This document shows, in pieces, positions 54,719 through 64,000 of a DNA stretch of 64,000 nt. The notes under the pieces are model-generated. The model saw only the letters and a program-made list of their open reading frames with translations. It was not told the origin of the DNA and ran no database searches. The DNA is from Mesorhabditis belari (taxonomy: Eukaryota; Nematoda; Chromadorea; Rhabditida; Rhabditidae), in NCBI GenBank assembly GCA_958450365.1, contig CAUEEP010000890.1, positions 266,501-330,500 of the forward strand, written 5' to 3'. The translations under genes and the position numbers were made by a program. Position 1 is the first letter of the stretch, and every line of letters begins with the position of its first letter.

Positions 54719-55705
54719 TGGGTTCTGTCGAGTACTTCTGTAGATATGACGTATCAAAGTTGGTGGACTCCATGGCCAGCACGTTGACTCGTTTTGTTTT
54801 CCTCTCTCAAAAGTTTTTGCACACCAAAGACAACCGTGAGACATAGCACACGAAATTCCATAATTAGTCGATAAAAAAGACAAATCCCCACCAATGAAGA
54901 CTTTGTAGCCGGCATTTCGAAGTGCTTGGTAACAATCAGAAATTTGCTTATTTTTGAGCGACTCATAGGAATCAGATCCTACCCAGGCTTGTACAGGCAA
55001 ATAATTGTAGTATGACATGTATGACAACGGCCTTGGATGGTCGACAAATGAAATAGTAGAGACAACTCGTCCTCTACTTTTATCCAAAGAATACAAGACT
55101 TGGCTTTGCGTCTTTATCAAAGCCCAATCGCACTTTTCGCTCTTCAATCACTTTTAGCACATCGACTATGTTAAACCATCCATCGAGCGATCCGTCGTAA
55201 TTAATGATCTTTTCGAACTTAATCCGCAACTTGTCCAGCTCTCTCTTTGCACCAAGGGAAAATCCATAAACTTCTTTCATATAATTGTTGATATCAAGAA
55301 GGCCTGCATCGGATAATTTTACTTCTCGTTTAATTGCTAGGAGCTTTTCGCTGTCAGATGACGGGTTTGACAAAAGTCGTGCCTCTTGTGATCGAAGTTT
55401 CTCCTTCAGGTTCTCCACTTCCTTCCGAGCTTTTGCTCTCGCTACGGCGTTTTGTCTCCTTTTTTCTTTTGTCGTTTTTTCATTTCTTGTAAACGCCAGC
55501 TTATTTCTCATCTTTTGCATGTGTTGTTCATCAACGTTGTGAAAGCTTTGTTGAAGTGGCAAAAGAAGAGTTTTTTGAATCCTCTTATCTTTTCTCTTCC
55601 CTATCACTTTATTGTTTCATAAGATTTTTGGCATAAGCCTATTGACGATCTGTTCTTTTTCAAATTACTTTTGGCTGCTTTTCGTTTCCGCGTAGTGGGC
55701 ACCAT
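54719..55705 (-). pseudogene. Transposase-like gene with GFD, GGD and Cys motifs (broken)
   Basis: The likely start is ATG at 55705 (MVPTTRKRKAAKSNLKKNRS), then a frameshift into 55607-55080: KEVENLKEKLRSQEARLLSN (coiled coil), SLGAKRELDKLRIKF, and VRLGFDKDAKPSL. A second frameshift near 55100 leads to VVSTISFVDHPRPLSYMSY, KVFIGGDLSFLSTNYGISC, HGCLWCAKTFERG, and a stop at 54719-54721. The GFDK and GGD acidic sites followed by CxxC suggest a DDE-type transposase with a zinc-binding segment. The exact superfamily was not recognised. Confidence 0.6.
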
Positions 55706-55764
55706 CTAAAAAGAACACTAACATGGAAATAAAGGAATAAGCAATAAAACAACAAAATAAGCTA

Positions 55765-57010
55765 TTAGGGACTTGCAAAAGAAACTGCGGATTACTTCCG
55801 AGGACCAAAGCTTTTTTTTATTTGAAAGTGTGATGGTCCGGTTTAAATTGTATTATTATTGCTTATTCATTTTAATTATTTTCACAACTACTGCTATCAT
55901 TAAATATTACATAATCTTCGGTAGAATATGACGGATCAAAAACTCATGTAGCGAGCGAGCCTTCTCTATGACCTCAAAATGAAGAAATCAGCATCGAAGT
56001 CGCACCGGAATCTTTGTGAAACATTCGGAGAAAACATTTTGAGTGAAAGGACTTGCCAGGAATGGTTTCGACGTTTTCGTGAAGGGGATGGCAGCTTGGA
56101 AGATGGATATAGTCCAGTTGTCTTCGATAATGCTGAGTTGCTGGAGATTGTCGAGTTGGATTCAACTCAAACTTTGCCCGAATTAGCCGAATACTTTAAA
56201 TGTGATTCGAACACAATTTCTCGACACCTTGCGCTTATTGGAAAAAGGAATCGTCGTGGCCAATGGGTCCCACATGAATTATCCCCTGAAAACAAAGCCA
56301 ATCGAGTTTTATGGTCTCGGTTTCTATTGAAAAAGGCTACGGGCAGTGCTTTTTTGGAAACATGTTGATGATGGACGAAAAGTGGACATATTCCAATAAT
56401 GCAACATGCAAAAGACAATAGTTGAGCAAAGGAGAAAGGCCGATTCCGACATCACATTCAGAACTTCACGGAAAGAAAGTTATGCTGTCGGTCTTTTGGA
56501 ATATGAAAGTAATCGTTTATTTTGAATTACGAAAATCTTCAAAAACCATAACTTCTCAAATCTACACCGAACAGCTGAAGAAAGTTGATGAAATTCTACG
56601 AGAAAGAGGTGTTAATACAAGGACAATCCATTTACTCGCTCACAATTTCTGGGTACACACATCAAACTTGGCTCAAAACACCATAGAAGAATTAGGCTGA
56701 AAACTTGTGCCTCATCCGCCCTATTCGCCTGATATTGCTCCCTCAGATTACCACTTGTTCCTGTCTATGCAACACTCTCTTGCAAATCTAAAGTTTAACA
56801 ATCTTGAAGAAGTCGAAATTTGGGTGCAAGACTACTTTGCGTCGCGGGACCCCGAATTTTTCGAATCAGACATCCGAAGTCTACGCAAAAAATGTAAGAA
56901 CATAGTTGATAATAATGACAAATATCTTTTGGAATAAAGTTGTTTTCTTATTGATTTTTGGGCTGTTCAAATGTTGGTTATAATCCGCAGTTTCTTTTGC
57001 AAGTCCCTAA
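55765..57010 (+). mobile_element. Mariner element (1246 bp)
   Basis: Ends ttagggacttgcaaaagaaa and its complement, flanked by TA (55763-55764, 57011-57012). Full length for a mariner. The transposase is decayed by few changes. Confidence 0.94.
55979..56936 (+). pseudogene. Mariner transposase, decayed
   Basis: N-terminal HTH with LCETFGENILSERTCQEWFR and a second HTH (LPELAEYFKCDSNTISRHLA), followed by WVPHELSPENK. Then MMDEKWTYSNN (first Asp) and VMLSVFWNMK. The second site reads LAHNFWVHT, so the catalytic Asp of the usual HDNA motif is lost. The third, PYSPDIAPSDYHLF, is present. One frameshift near 56350 and two Trp-to-stop changes (56419-56421 TAG, 56698-56700 TGA) break the frame. Fragments of this gene recur at 63305-63470. 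Confidence 0.9.
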
Positions 57011-57029
57011 TACTTTACGAATTCAAATA

Positions 57030-58088
57030 CCGTAAATACTCTAATAGAAACGCACTCTTCCCATACAAAATTGGTAAGTCACTACTTTACACTCTACCAT
57101 ACAAAAAGTCACTACTTTTGAAAAAGAGTTTCGCTGAAGAGTGCTTAGAATGGTGTATATGGGCCATATGTACAGGGTGCGGCAAAAGTTTGGAGCCGCT
57201 TCTTAAGATAGTTAAAGATTTAAAAACTAGCTTTAAAAAGTCAAAAATTAATTTGAGACTGATTTTGAAAAAAAATTTTGAGAAGTCGTCTATGATTCTG
57301 GCGGTTGTGCAATGGCTGGATAAAAAAAAATCTTTTCTTCTGTGAAGAGGATCCTCTCAAGTCGATCATTCGCCACCAAGCGCACCATCTTCTTTGCTTC
57401 TTTGCTGCTTTCGTTTCTTCTTGGATTTGTCGCTCAAGAAGTGTGCTTTGACCAATTTTTAGCTACAGAATCCTAGTTTCCCTTTAACAATCCTTCCAAC
57501 GCTTCGAGGGCTAATTTTCAGCTGTTTGCCCATCTTTCGCATCGACCGCAGCTTGTTTTGGCGAATCCGACAGCGAATTTTGTTGATGTTCGTAGGTGTT
57601 ACGGCAGTTGGTGGTCGACCTCTTCGAGGGCGATCCTTGTTGCTCTTTAACTCCTTATAGCGTTTGATTGCTTTTTGGATATTTCGTGATTTTTACGTTC
57701 TCTGGGCTATTTTTTCCGCCTTGGTATAATCCGATAATCAAATCGCGTCGTTGTTTGGCGTTCATTCTTTCGAAATGTCTCCTGAAAAGAAAATTTTTGT
57801 GACAAATCACCTTAAATATACTCGAAAAAAGGAAAAAATGTATACGAGACACGAAAAAAAGCGTGAGCTAAATTTTCTGCAATGTTCGATAGCGGCTCCA
57901 AACTTTTGCGGCACCCTGTATAACTTAGAAGGGTTGGCAGTAAAATTTAAAAGGATCTAAAAAAAAATTTTTTAATACTTTTTCGAAAAAAAATTGTAAG
58001 GGCCCTTATCATTTTCGAGAGTCCGACGGTCAAGGTTGAAAAAATTTTTTTATTTTAAGCGCATGCGCTTCTATTAGAGTATTTACGG
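57030..58088. mobile_element. Larger element of the ccgtaaatact family (1059 bp)
   Basis: Ends ccgtaaatactctaatagaa followed by acgca or gcgca, inverted, with TA at 57028-57029 and 58089-58090. Related to the MITE at 35116-35382. About 750 bp of its inside is a Tc1-like insertion; without it the element would be about 310 bp. Confidence 0.85.
57173..57918 (-). mobile_element. Internally deleted Tc1-like element (746 bp)
   Basis: Ends cagggtgcggcaaaagtttg plus gagccgct, inverted, with TA flanks at 57171-57172 and 57919-57920. The minus strand encodes MNAKQRRDLIIGLYQGGKN, PRRGRPPTAVTPTNINKIRC and KMGKQLKISPRSVGRIVKGK, the two HTH motifs and AT-hook-like linker of a Tc1-type transposase, split by frameshifts near 57700. 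The DDE domain is deleted. Confidence 0.88.
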
Positions 58089-58326
58089 TAGGTATACCAT
58101 ATGTACATCATATTTGCCTCCTTTTAGGAAAGAATGAGCGACAAATTTTCACTACTTGTTTTGACACGTTTCCCTATCACGCTTGTTTATCCACCGGAGA
58201 GTTCACCAACTTTGATACGTCATATCTACAGAAGTACTCGACAGAACCCATAAGTGTTATATATATTCTGAAAGCTCAGGTTGAGCTCTACACGATGGTA
58301 TCAGTTTTTCTATAGGTTTTCTATTT

Positions 58327-58666
58327 CATTCAGGGTTTTTGCCCTTCTGAGCACCAAAGTTGAAACCTAGAGATTTTCAAAGTCACTTTTCATCGCGATA
58401 CCGTCGTCAAATCGTGCTGAAAGTGTGTTTTTTGGGATCTACGCGAAAAATTGGCCCAGGGAAGTGGAATTTGAATAATTGCAACTGGGATATTTTAGGA
58501 GAATTGATTAGCTCAAAAGACAAAATTTCTCGATCTATCAACAAAAAATTGACAAGTCGAAATCGATTCTTTTTGCATTTTTTCTCTTAGTTGGACATCA
58601 TTTAAGAATTGTTAGTGCTTAGATTTTTGATTTGAGGACAAATGGTTTTTTCAAACTACGTACTCG
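58327..58666. other. No gene seen
   Basis: A 76-codon plus frame (58360-58590) has fairly ordinary amino acid content but no recognisable domain and no splice context. Left uncalled. Confidence 0.35.
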
Positions 58667-58765
58667 TTGTGCAATGTCAAGTCCATATGACAATGCCAAG
58701 TCCATTTGGCCATGTCAAGTCCATATGGCCGTGTCAAGTCCATTTGACCATGTGACCAACTCACG
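58667..58765. repeat. 18-19-bp tandem repeat, about five units
   Basis: atgtcaagtccatatggcc-type units repeat, alternating catatg and catttg. Confidence 0.9.
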
Positions 58766-58774
58766 TCATGCAAA

Positions 58775-58855
58775 AGTGAACTTGTAATGAATTTATCATC
58801 GTGTAACTTGTGCTAGTAGCTAATGATCGCCTTGTTGTTTGTGTATACTTTGTGC
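58775..58855 (-). repeat. Inverted copy of 61310-61385
   Basis: actcacgtcatgcaaaagtg and gtaatgaatttatcatcgtg recur in reverse complement at 61310-61385, giving two nearly identical frames ending INSLQVHFCMT. It marks an inverted repeat spanning about 2.6 kb. Confidence 0.85.
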
Positions 58856-58939
58856 TTTGTTTAAACGTACTCTTTCTATCGTGCCAATAAGCTTTTAAGC
58901 TTTTCGACTTTCGAATTCGCTGTGGCAATCTTTTGACCT

Positions 58940-59150
58940 TGTTCTGCAAAAATCCTGCCACTTTTTTCATATTTTTCAACAGATTAATTCTGGAATACAT
59001 AACATGTCCAGAGGCGATTTTGAAAATCGAAAAACACCACTTTTTTCATATTTTTTAAGAGATTACTTCTCGAATACATAAAAAATGAAAAAAGTACGTC
59101 CAGAGGAGATTTTGAAAAATCGAAAATCGAAAAATAGATGTTTTCAAGCT
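58940..59150. repeat. Two-unit direct repeat
   Basis: acttttttcatatttttcaa with gattttgaaaatcgaaaaac occurs twice (near 58961 and 59039). No gene is seen. Confidence 0.65.
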
Positions 59151-59279
59151 TGGATTAAGGAAAAATTCTAGGATTTGAAAATTCTTTAGAAATTCACCTT
59201 TTAATCATCTTTTAATCATCTTTTAACCGAGATTTCTAGAATTTTGTATGTACAGAAAGCTTTTCAATGTTATTTTCAA

Positions 59280-59541
59280 GTTTTGAACTTTTCGGATGAT
59301 GAAAGCTTTTGCGGAAAAGGCTTATAGCTGAACTCTCAGCAAAAAAAAAGAGTCAATATCTCTTAAATCTTCGCAAAAATCCCTGGAAAACGGAAATCCC
59401 CTTGACGCGCGTATCTGCTCGAATTATATTATCTATATTTTTAGATATTTTAATCAGGAGATGAGATAAAGTGTGAAAAGATTAATGCACATAAATTCAG
59501 ACAAATAAAGCAAAAGCTTCGATAAAAAGCGACACGATATA
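59280..59541 (+). repeat. Direct repeat E1, copy 1
   Basis: From cttttcggatgatgaaagct through ggaaatccccttgacgcgcg to aagcgacacgata; recurs at 61640-61960. Its continuation after the mariner at 60411 (tatcgagtagaacagataaa) is contiguous in the second copy. Confidence 0.88.
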
Positions 59542-60408
59542 TTGGGTTGGTGAATTGAAAACTGCGGGACTTTGAACCAAAATTTATTCAACATAAAACC
59601 ATCAATTTATTCAAAATAATTTCCATTATTATTGACGACTTCTGCCCATTTTACAGGCAATTTGCGGATTCCTCTTTCGTGGTTGGATTTTGGTTTTGAA
59701 TCGAAAAACTTTCAAAGCCAAGTTTCGACTGCTTCTTCCGAATCGAAGTGTTCTCCCGCAAGCTCATTACTCATGATCCGGAATAAATAGTAATCAGAAG
59801 GGGCGAGGTCCGGACTGTATGGGGAATACGCCAAAAGTTCCCAACAAAGGCTATTCATTTTAGGGCGAGTCAGTTTTGCGACATGAGGGCGCGTGTGGAT
59901 GAGAACGTCGTGAGTGTCGTGGATGAGAACGATCATTGACTTGGAGGCCCTATTCTTCTTCAGAGATTCATTCACCTTTCCCAACTGTTCACTGTATTTG
60001 ATTGCATTAACGATCGTCTTGCTATCCAGCAACTCCCAGTACAAGTGTGTGAGACAAGTGTGAGACTCAAAAATGGAGGACTGGAGATGTCCCAGTTTGA
60101 GCACTTTCTTCAAAAGAAACCCATTTTGGTGTCAATAGAAAAGTTGTAGAGAATCAAAAATTAGGCTTATAGCCAAATTTCCAAAAAGATACACTTAGTA
60201 GTCTCGCTTAAAATACAAGTCTTGTGAAAATTCGTAAATTTGGCATTTCTTGAAAACCAGTTCTTGAATCATTCTGAAAATTTGGATATAAGCTTCATTT
60301 TTGATTCTCTACAACTCTTCCATTGACACCAAGAGGGGTTTCTTTTGAAGAAAGTGCTCAAACTGTCACATATGACAATAGCCCGCAGTTTTCAATTCAC
60401 CAACCCAA
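59542..60408 (-). mobile_element. Internally deleted mariner (867 bp)
   Basis: Ends ttgggttggtgaattgaaaa plus ctgcggg, inverted, between TA dinucleotides (59540-59541, 60409-60410). The paralogous site at 61861 is empty (gacacgatataatatcgag), which proves the insertion and TA duplication. The interior also has an inverted pair (60110-60190 and 60270-60345). Confidence 0.95.
59712..60113 (-). pseudogene. Mariner transposase C-terminal remnant
   Basis: The frame keeps HLYWELLDSKTIVNAIKYSE, LIHDTHDVLIHTRPHVAKLT (remnant of the HDNA region with a small duplication), and YSPYSPDLAPSDYYLFRIMS (third Asp). The DNA-binding part is missing. Confidence 0.85.
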
Positions 60409-60589
60409 TAATATCGAGTAGAACAGATAAAGAGCCAAGAGTCCACTAGACTTGCAAGATCAAAATCAAGGCAAAATCTACAAATAAGGCTTAAATACTA
60501 TAAAATTCTCTCAAAACACTGGGATTCTCCCAAAAATAGACTCAAAATTCTTTCAGTTCTTTTTGAAAAAGAGTTATTCATAAGAATAA

Positions 60590-60840
60590 AGGTCACTCCG
60601 GCACCTTTTCAGTTCTTTTCACGGACTTTTGTCGACTGTGGAGCAGTTTGTGAATTCTTGCAGGAAAGCCAGAATCGTTTAAGACCGGTGCCAGACCAAT
60701 TTCCCAGGGTTTTTCACGTCGACTGAATGGCCTCCAAACGAATCCCATAAACTATTCGAATCAATCGAAATCAGAATCGAATCAGTTTGCGAACCCTTTA
60801 GAATTTCCCAGGGTTGATCACCCGGAAATCAATCGCTCAA
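60590..60840 (+). repeat. Direct repeat E2, copy 1
   Basis: Near copy of 63690-63910 (gaagccagaatcgtttaaga-like, gtttttcacgtcgactgaat). In the second copy the frame is open through it; here it is broken. Origin unknown. Confidence 0.85.
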
Positions 60841-60937
60841 CAATCACAATTGCAAATTTTTTAGACGATCTTCTAGTGGATCTTCCTACGTTTCTAGAGT
60901 ATCTTCAATCACCCGTCTATCGAAGTCCAAAGCAAAA

Positions 60938-61310
60938 CCGTTAGCAATCGTCGAACAACTCGCTATTTCAAAGAGCACCGTTTACGATTGCTTGAAGAGG
61001 ATCAAGCCAGCTTATAAAACTCAAATCAAATCGGCTACGGTTCGGCAAACGATCGCGACGATCAAAAACAATCACTACTCTAGGAATTGTGAAACGAATT
61101 CGAGAAAGGATCCGAACCCAAGAAGGTCGATGCGACAAATGGCCGAAAAAGAGAAAATTTCCGAAGAATCTGTTCGTTCGATTGTTCACAAGAAGATTCA
61201 CAAATATCCATACAAGATCCAAAAAGCTCACGGCTTTACCGATTGCATGATAACGACCCGTTTGAACCGTTGCAAGAAGCTGCTCAAACACTTCCCCACA
61301 AACCGATCAT
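60938..61310 (+). pseudogene. Tc1/maT-like transposase N-terminus, copy 1
   Basis: Frame with AIVEQLAISKSTVYDCLKRI (HTH), RKDPNPRRSMRQMAEKEKIS, and SVRSIVHKKIHKYPYKIQKA (second HTH). It ends near LLKHFPT, where the inverted repeat of 58775-58855 begins. The catalytic domain may be the one now at 62192-62776. Confidence 0.82.
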
Positions 61311-61639
61311 CAGCTACTAACACAAGTTACACGATGATAAATTCATTACAAGTTCACTTCTGCATGACGTGAGTTGGTCGGTGAGCTAGATGGTTGCGTT
61401 TACGAGGTTGACTCCCACCGAAACACCACAAAGTTCTCAAGCATTCAGTGCGCCAGAAAGCATGCGTTTCCTTTAGAGCTCAAGTAAATTTTGAAGAATC
61501 ATTCATTTTTATTTTCCAAACGAACGTGCTGATTAAAGATTATGGTGTTCCCGATGAGATAAACAAAATTTCAAAGCAATTTCCAAAAATCTTTTATTAT
61601 CCCTAAATCTGCAGTTTTTCGATGTTATTTTCAAGTTTT

Positions 61640-61960
61640 GAACTTTTCGGATGATGAAGGATTTTGCGGAGAAAGGCTTATAGCTGAATTCTAAGCAAAA
61701 AAAAGAGTCAATAGCTCTCAAATTTTCGCAAAAATTCCTTAGAAAACGGAAATCCCCTTGACGAGCGTATTTGGCCTAATTATATTTTTAGATATTTTAT
61801 TCAGAAGATTAATACACATGAATTCAGACAAATAAAGCAAAAGCATCGATACAAAAGCGACACGATATAATATCGAGTAGAAAAGATAAAGTCAAGAGTT
61901 CGCTAGACCTTCAAGCTCAAAAATCATCTACAAATAAGGCTTCAATACTAGAAAATTTCT
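61640..61960 (+). repeat. Direct repeat E1, copy 2 (empty mariner site)
   Basis: Second E1 copy, uninterrupted at the position where copy 1 carries the 59542 mariner. Confidence 0.88.
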
Positions 61961-61975
61961 CTCAAAACACTCCTG

Positions 61976-62165
61976 GCTGTCCTGGAAAGGCTGTCCTGGA
62001 AAGGCTGTCCTGGAAAGGCTGTCCTGGAAAGGCTGTCCTGGAAAGGCTGTCCTGGAAAGGCTGTCCTGGAAAGGCTGTCCTGGAAAGGCTGTCCTGGAAA
62101 GGCTGTCCTGGAAAGGCTGTCCTGGAAAGGCTGTCCTGGAAAGGCTGTCCTGGAAAGGCTGTCCC
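61976..62165. repeat. 14-bp tandem array (ggctgtcctggaaa)
   Basis: About 13 perfect 14-bp units. The unit is the sequence that precedes the ctgtcc[cg]taaatcaatcgctc motif, also seen single-copy at 62986-63020, so one end of a repeat was amplified. Perfect identity implies very recent growth. Confidence 0.96.
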
Positions 62166-62191
62166 GTAAATCAATCGCTCAACAATCGCAA

Positions 62192-62776
62192 TTGCAAATG
62201 ATCGGATACTCGCCAATAGCTCTGCAGATGCTGATAAATTGGAAGAACCGTCGAGAAAAAATCTCATCCACAATCTGTGATGGTTTTGCCGGAATCACTG
62301 TCGATTCGCGGAGAGACCTGTTTTTCGTTGAAAAGGGTGTGAAAATCGATGGCGATTATTATTTGAATGAAATTTTGAAGAAAAAGGTGATGCATTGGGC
62401 AAACACAATCAACAATAATCAAAATTGGACCTTTATGCAAGACGGTGCCCCCGCGCACACAAAAAAGACGGTTCAGGCCTGGTGTTCAGCCAATTTCCCC
62501 AACGTGATCACCGCCAATGAGTGGCCCGCGAACTCACCTGAACTCAACGTAATGGATTTTTCCATTTGGAGTATCTTAGAGGCCAATGCTTGCTCTCAAA
62601 AACACACGAGTTTGGACGCTTTGAAGAAGTCTTTGACCAAAACATGGAAAGAAATTCCTCAAAGTCACATTCGGCCCGCCGTGGAGTCTTACCCGAATCG
62701 CTTGAAGGCTGTTATTAAAGCAAAAGTAGGACATATTGAATCGGCTCTCGTTTTCTTGTTTCTTCTTGTCCAATAA
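62192..62776 (+). pseudogene. maT-like DD37D transposase, catalytic part
   Basis: The frame reads SSTICDGFAGITVDSRRDLF, NNNQNWTFMQDGAPAHTKKT (second Asp) and WPANSPELNVMDFSIWS (third Asp). There are 37 residues between these two acidic residues, the spacing of DD37D maT elements, which occur in nematodes. The first catalytic motif is not seen; the N-terminal domain is separated by the 14-bp array. It probably derives from the same element as 60938-61310. Confidence 0.85.
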
Positions 62777-62829
62777 ACTTCTTTTAGTTTAAAATTCTTT
62801 TTTGGTACAGAATTTTGGTATGAAATGCC

Positions 62830-62865
62830 TTGAATATCTTGTGCGGGTAATTATGGAGCACCCTG
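62830..62865 (-). mobile_element. Right end of the maT-like element
   Basis: tgcgggtaattatggagcaccctg is followed by TA. On the minus strand the end reads cagggtgctccataattacc. The matching left end was not found, so the element is truncated. Confidence 0.6.
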
Positions 62866-63174
62866 TACAAGATCAAAATCATCTACAAATAAGGCTTCAA
62901 TACTATAAAATTCTCTCAAAACTCTGAGAAATAGATTCAAAATTCTTGCAGTTTTTATTGGAAAAGAGTTATTCATAAAATTAAAGGCTGTCCCGGAAAT
63001 AAATCGCTCAACAATCGCAATTGCCGATTTTTTTTAGGCGATTTTCTAGTAGATCTTCATACGTTTCTAGAGTAATTATTTTGGTTTATTTTGCGTTAAA
63101 TCTTATTACTTTCTTTCTTAACATAACTATTTAGATAACTCGTGCGAACCTTCAATCAACCGTCTAGCAAAGTC

Positions 63175-63916
63175 CAAAGCAGAACCGTTAGCAATCGCCG
63201 AACAACTCGCCATTTCAAAGAGCACTGTTTACGATTGCCTGAAGAGGAAAAAACCAGTTTATCAAACTCAAATCAAACCGGCTACCGCTTTGGCAAACGA
63301 TCGTGAGCAAAGGAGAAAGGCCGATTCCGACATCAAATCCAGAACTTCACGGAAAGAAAGTTCTGGATTTGATATGCTGTCGGTCTTTTGGAATATGAAA
63401 GGAATCGTTTATTTTGAATTACGAAAATCTTTAAAAACTATAACTTCTCAAATCTACACCGAACAGCAAACGATCACCAAAAACAATCACTACTCTAGGA
63501 ATTGTGAAAAGAATCGGAGAAAGGATCCGAACCCAAGAAGGTCGATGCAAATGGCCCAAGAAGAGAAAATTTCCGAAGAATCTGTTCGTTCGATTGTTCA
63601 CAAGAAGATTCACAAATATCCATACAAGATCCAAAAAGCTCACGGCTTTACCCAAGCTCGTTTGAACCGTTGCAAGAAGCTGCTCAAACACTTCCCCACT
63701 CCGGCACCTTTCACGGGCGAGTGTTTATCCACTGTAGAGCAGTTTGTGAACCGGATTCTTGCAGGGAAGCCAGAATCGTTTAAGACCGGTGCCAGACCAA
63801 TTTCCCAGGGTTTTTCACGTCGACTGAATGGCCTCCAAACGAATCCCCTAAACTATTCGAATCAATCGAAATCAGAATCGAATCAATTTGCGAACCCTTT
63901 AGAATTTTCATTGTAG
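63175..63916 (+). pseudogene. Chimeric transposase ORF (mariner piece inside maT-like N-terminus)
   Basis: AIAEQLAISKSTVYDCLKRK starts the HTH as in copy 1. At 63305 a 165-bp mariner fragment follows (MLSVFWNMKGIVYFELRKS, as at 56480-56560), ending at 63470. The host sequence then resumes (PRRSMQMAQEEKISEESVRS). gcaaacgatc is repeated on both sides (63292 and 63469). The long open frame 63290-63916 spans the fusion and runs on into repeat E2 (GARPISQGFSRRLNGLQTNP). A hairpin (aaatccagaacttc...gaa...gttctggattt) sits at 63343-63372. It is unlikely to be functional. Confidence 0.75.
63690..63910 (+). repeat. Direct repeat E2, copy 2
   Basis: Copy of 60590-60840, open in one frame to the stop at 63914-63916. 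The final 80 bp of the window hold nothing recognisable. Confidence 0.85.
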
Positions 63917-64000
63917 CTTTGCTTTTGTGAACCGAGAAGTAAAGTCCGGGAAGTTAAATATTAAATGCAAGACAGTGACGATACTCGACTCGGCGAACGC

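Larger units (their letters stand above)
54643..58326. mobile_element. Composite element bounded by 125-bp inverted repeats
   Basis: 54643-54768 and 58203-58326 are inverted copies (tactgataccatcgtgtag-like and cagtacttctgtagatatg-like landmarks pair). Both arms encode the same C-terminus (PTLIRHIYRSTRQNP-stop) reading outward. So the structure is an inverted partial duplication of one transposase-like gene, with a mariner (55765-57010) and another element (57030-58088) inserted between the halves. Confidence 0.7.

Noticed and set aside
55285..55542. 85-codon plus frame
   Set aside because: Antisense shadow of the lysine-rich coiled-coil part of the transposase-like gene on the minus strand.
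62264..62773. Minus-strand frames opposite the maT catalytic domain
   Set aside because: Shadows of the plus-strand coding sequence, which has the DD37D motifs.

Overview
This is a eukaryotic, AT-rich, intron-bearing sequence, most likely from a rhabditid (Caenorhabditis-like) nematode. The clues are very short introns (43 bp to about 275 bp) with GT...TTTCAG borders, a TTTTCCAG site just before a start codon (as at trans-splice acceptors), abundant TACCGTA/TACTGTA motifs, and a dense load of Tc1, mariner and maT-like DNA transposons. The species cannot be named from sequence alone. No bacterial operons, rRNA genes or CRISPR arrays are present. Most long open frames are shadows of repeats.

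Layout. 1-13.4 kb: tandem arrays (mostly 10, 18-20 or 72 bp periods), fold-back elements, two copies of a TA-flanked MITE, tRNA-like relics, and two candidate small spliced genes (about 4.6-5.0 kb and 11.6-12.8 kb). 13.5-17.4 kb: a candidate solo LTR, a third MITE, a fold-back MITE with a perfect 8-bp target duplication, and an 850-bp satellite of 85 ten-bp units. 17.4-20.1 kb: a tRNA-headed repeat split by a broken Tc1 element that carries the remains of another. 20.2-54.2 kb: the centre of interest, a segmental duplication with two copies on the plus strand (A, B) and three on the minus strand (C1, C2, D). Copies B and C2 form a huge inverted repeat with arms of about 7 kb. Between the copies lie an IR/DR-type Tc1 element and its truncated sister, a mariner graveyard with an internal minisatellite, and mariner-derived MITEs. 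54.2-64 kb: nested and inverted transposons (an inverted GGD-motif transposase-like gene, a mariner, two Tc1-like remnants, a maT-like DD37D remnant and a chimeric transposase ORF).

The main result is inside the duplication. Each of the five copies has the same three-exon gene for a 115-residue secreted protein (exons 65, 161 and 122 bp). It has a signal peptide, a KR site, an invariant two-cysteine core CFFSSLGC and a basic C-terminus with RRR. All five reading frames and all splice sites are intact, and several changes in the core are synonymous, so at least some copies probably make protein. The Cys-aromatic-Phe-x4-Cys core resembles the C-x6-C ring of allatostatin-C/somatostatin-type neuropeptides; that link is inference. 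The copies fall into two classes by 3' flank and by the TATA box (TATATA in A, C1 and D; TATTTA in B and C2). No lookups were possible; homology calls rest on motifs read by eye.
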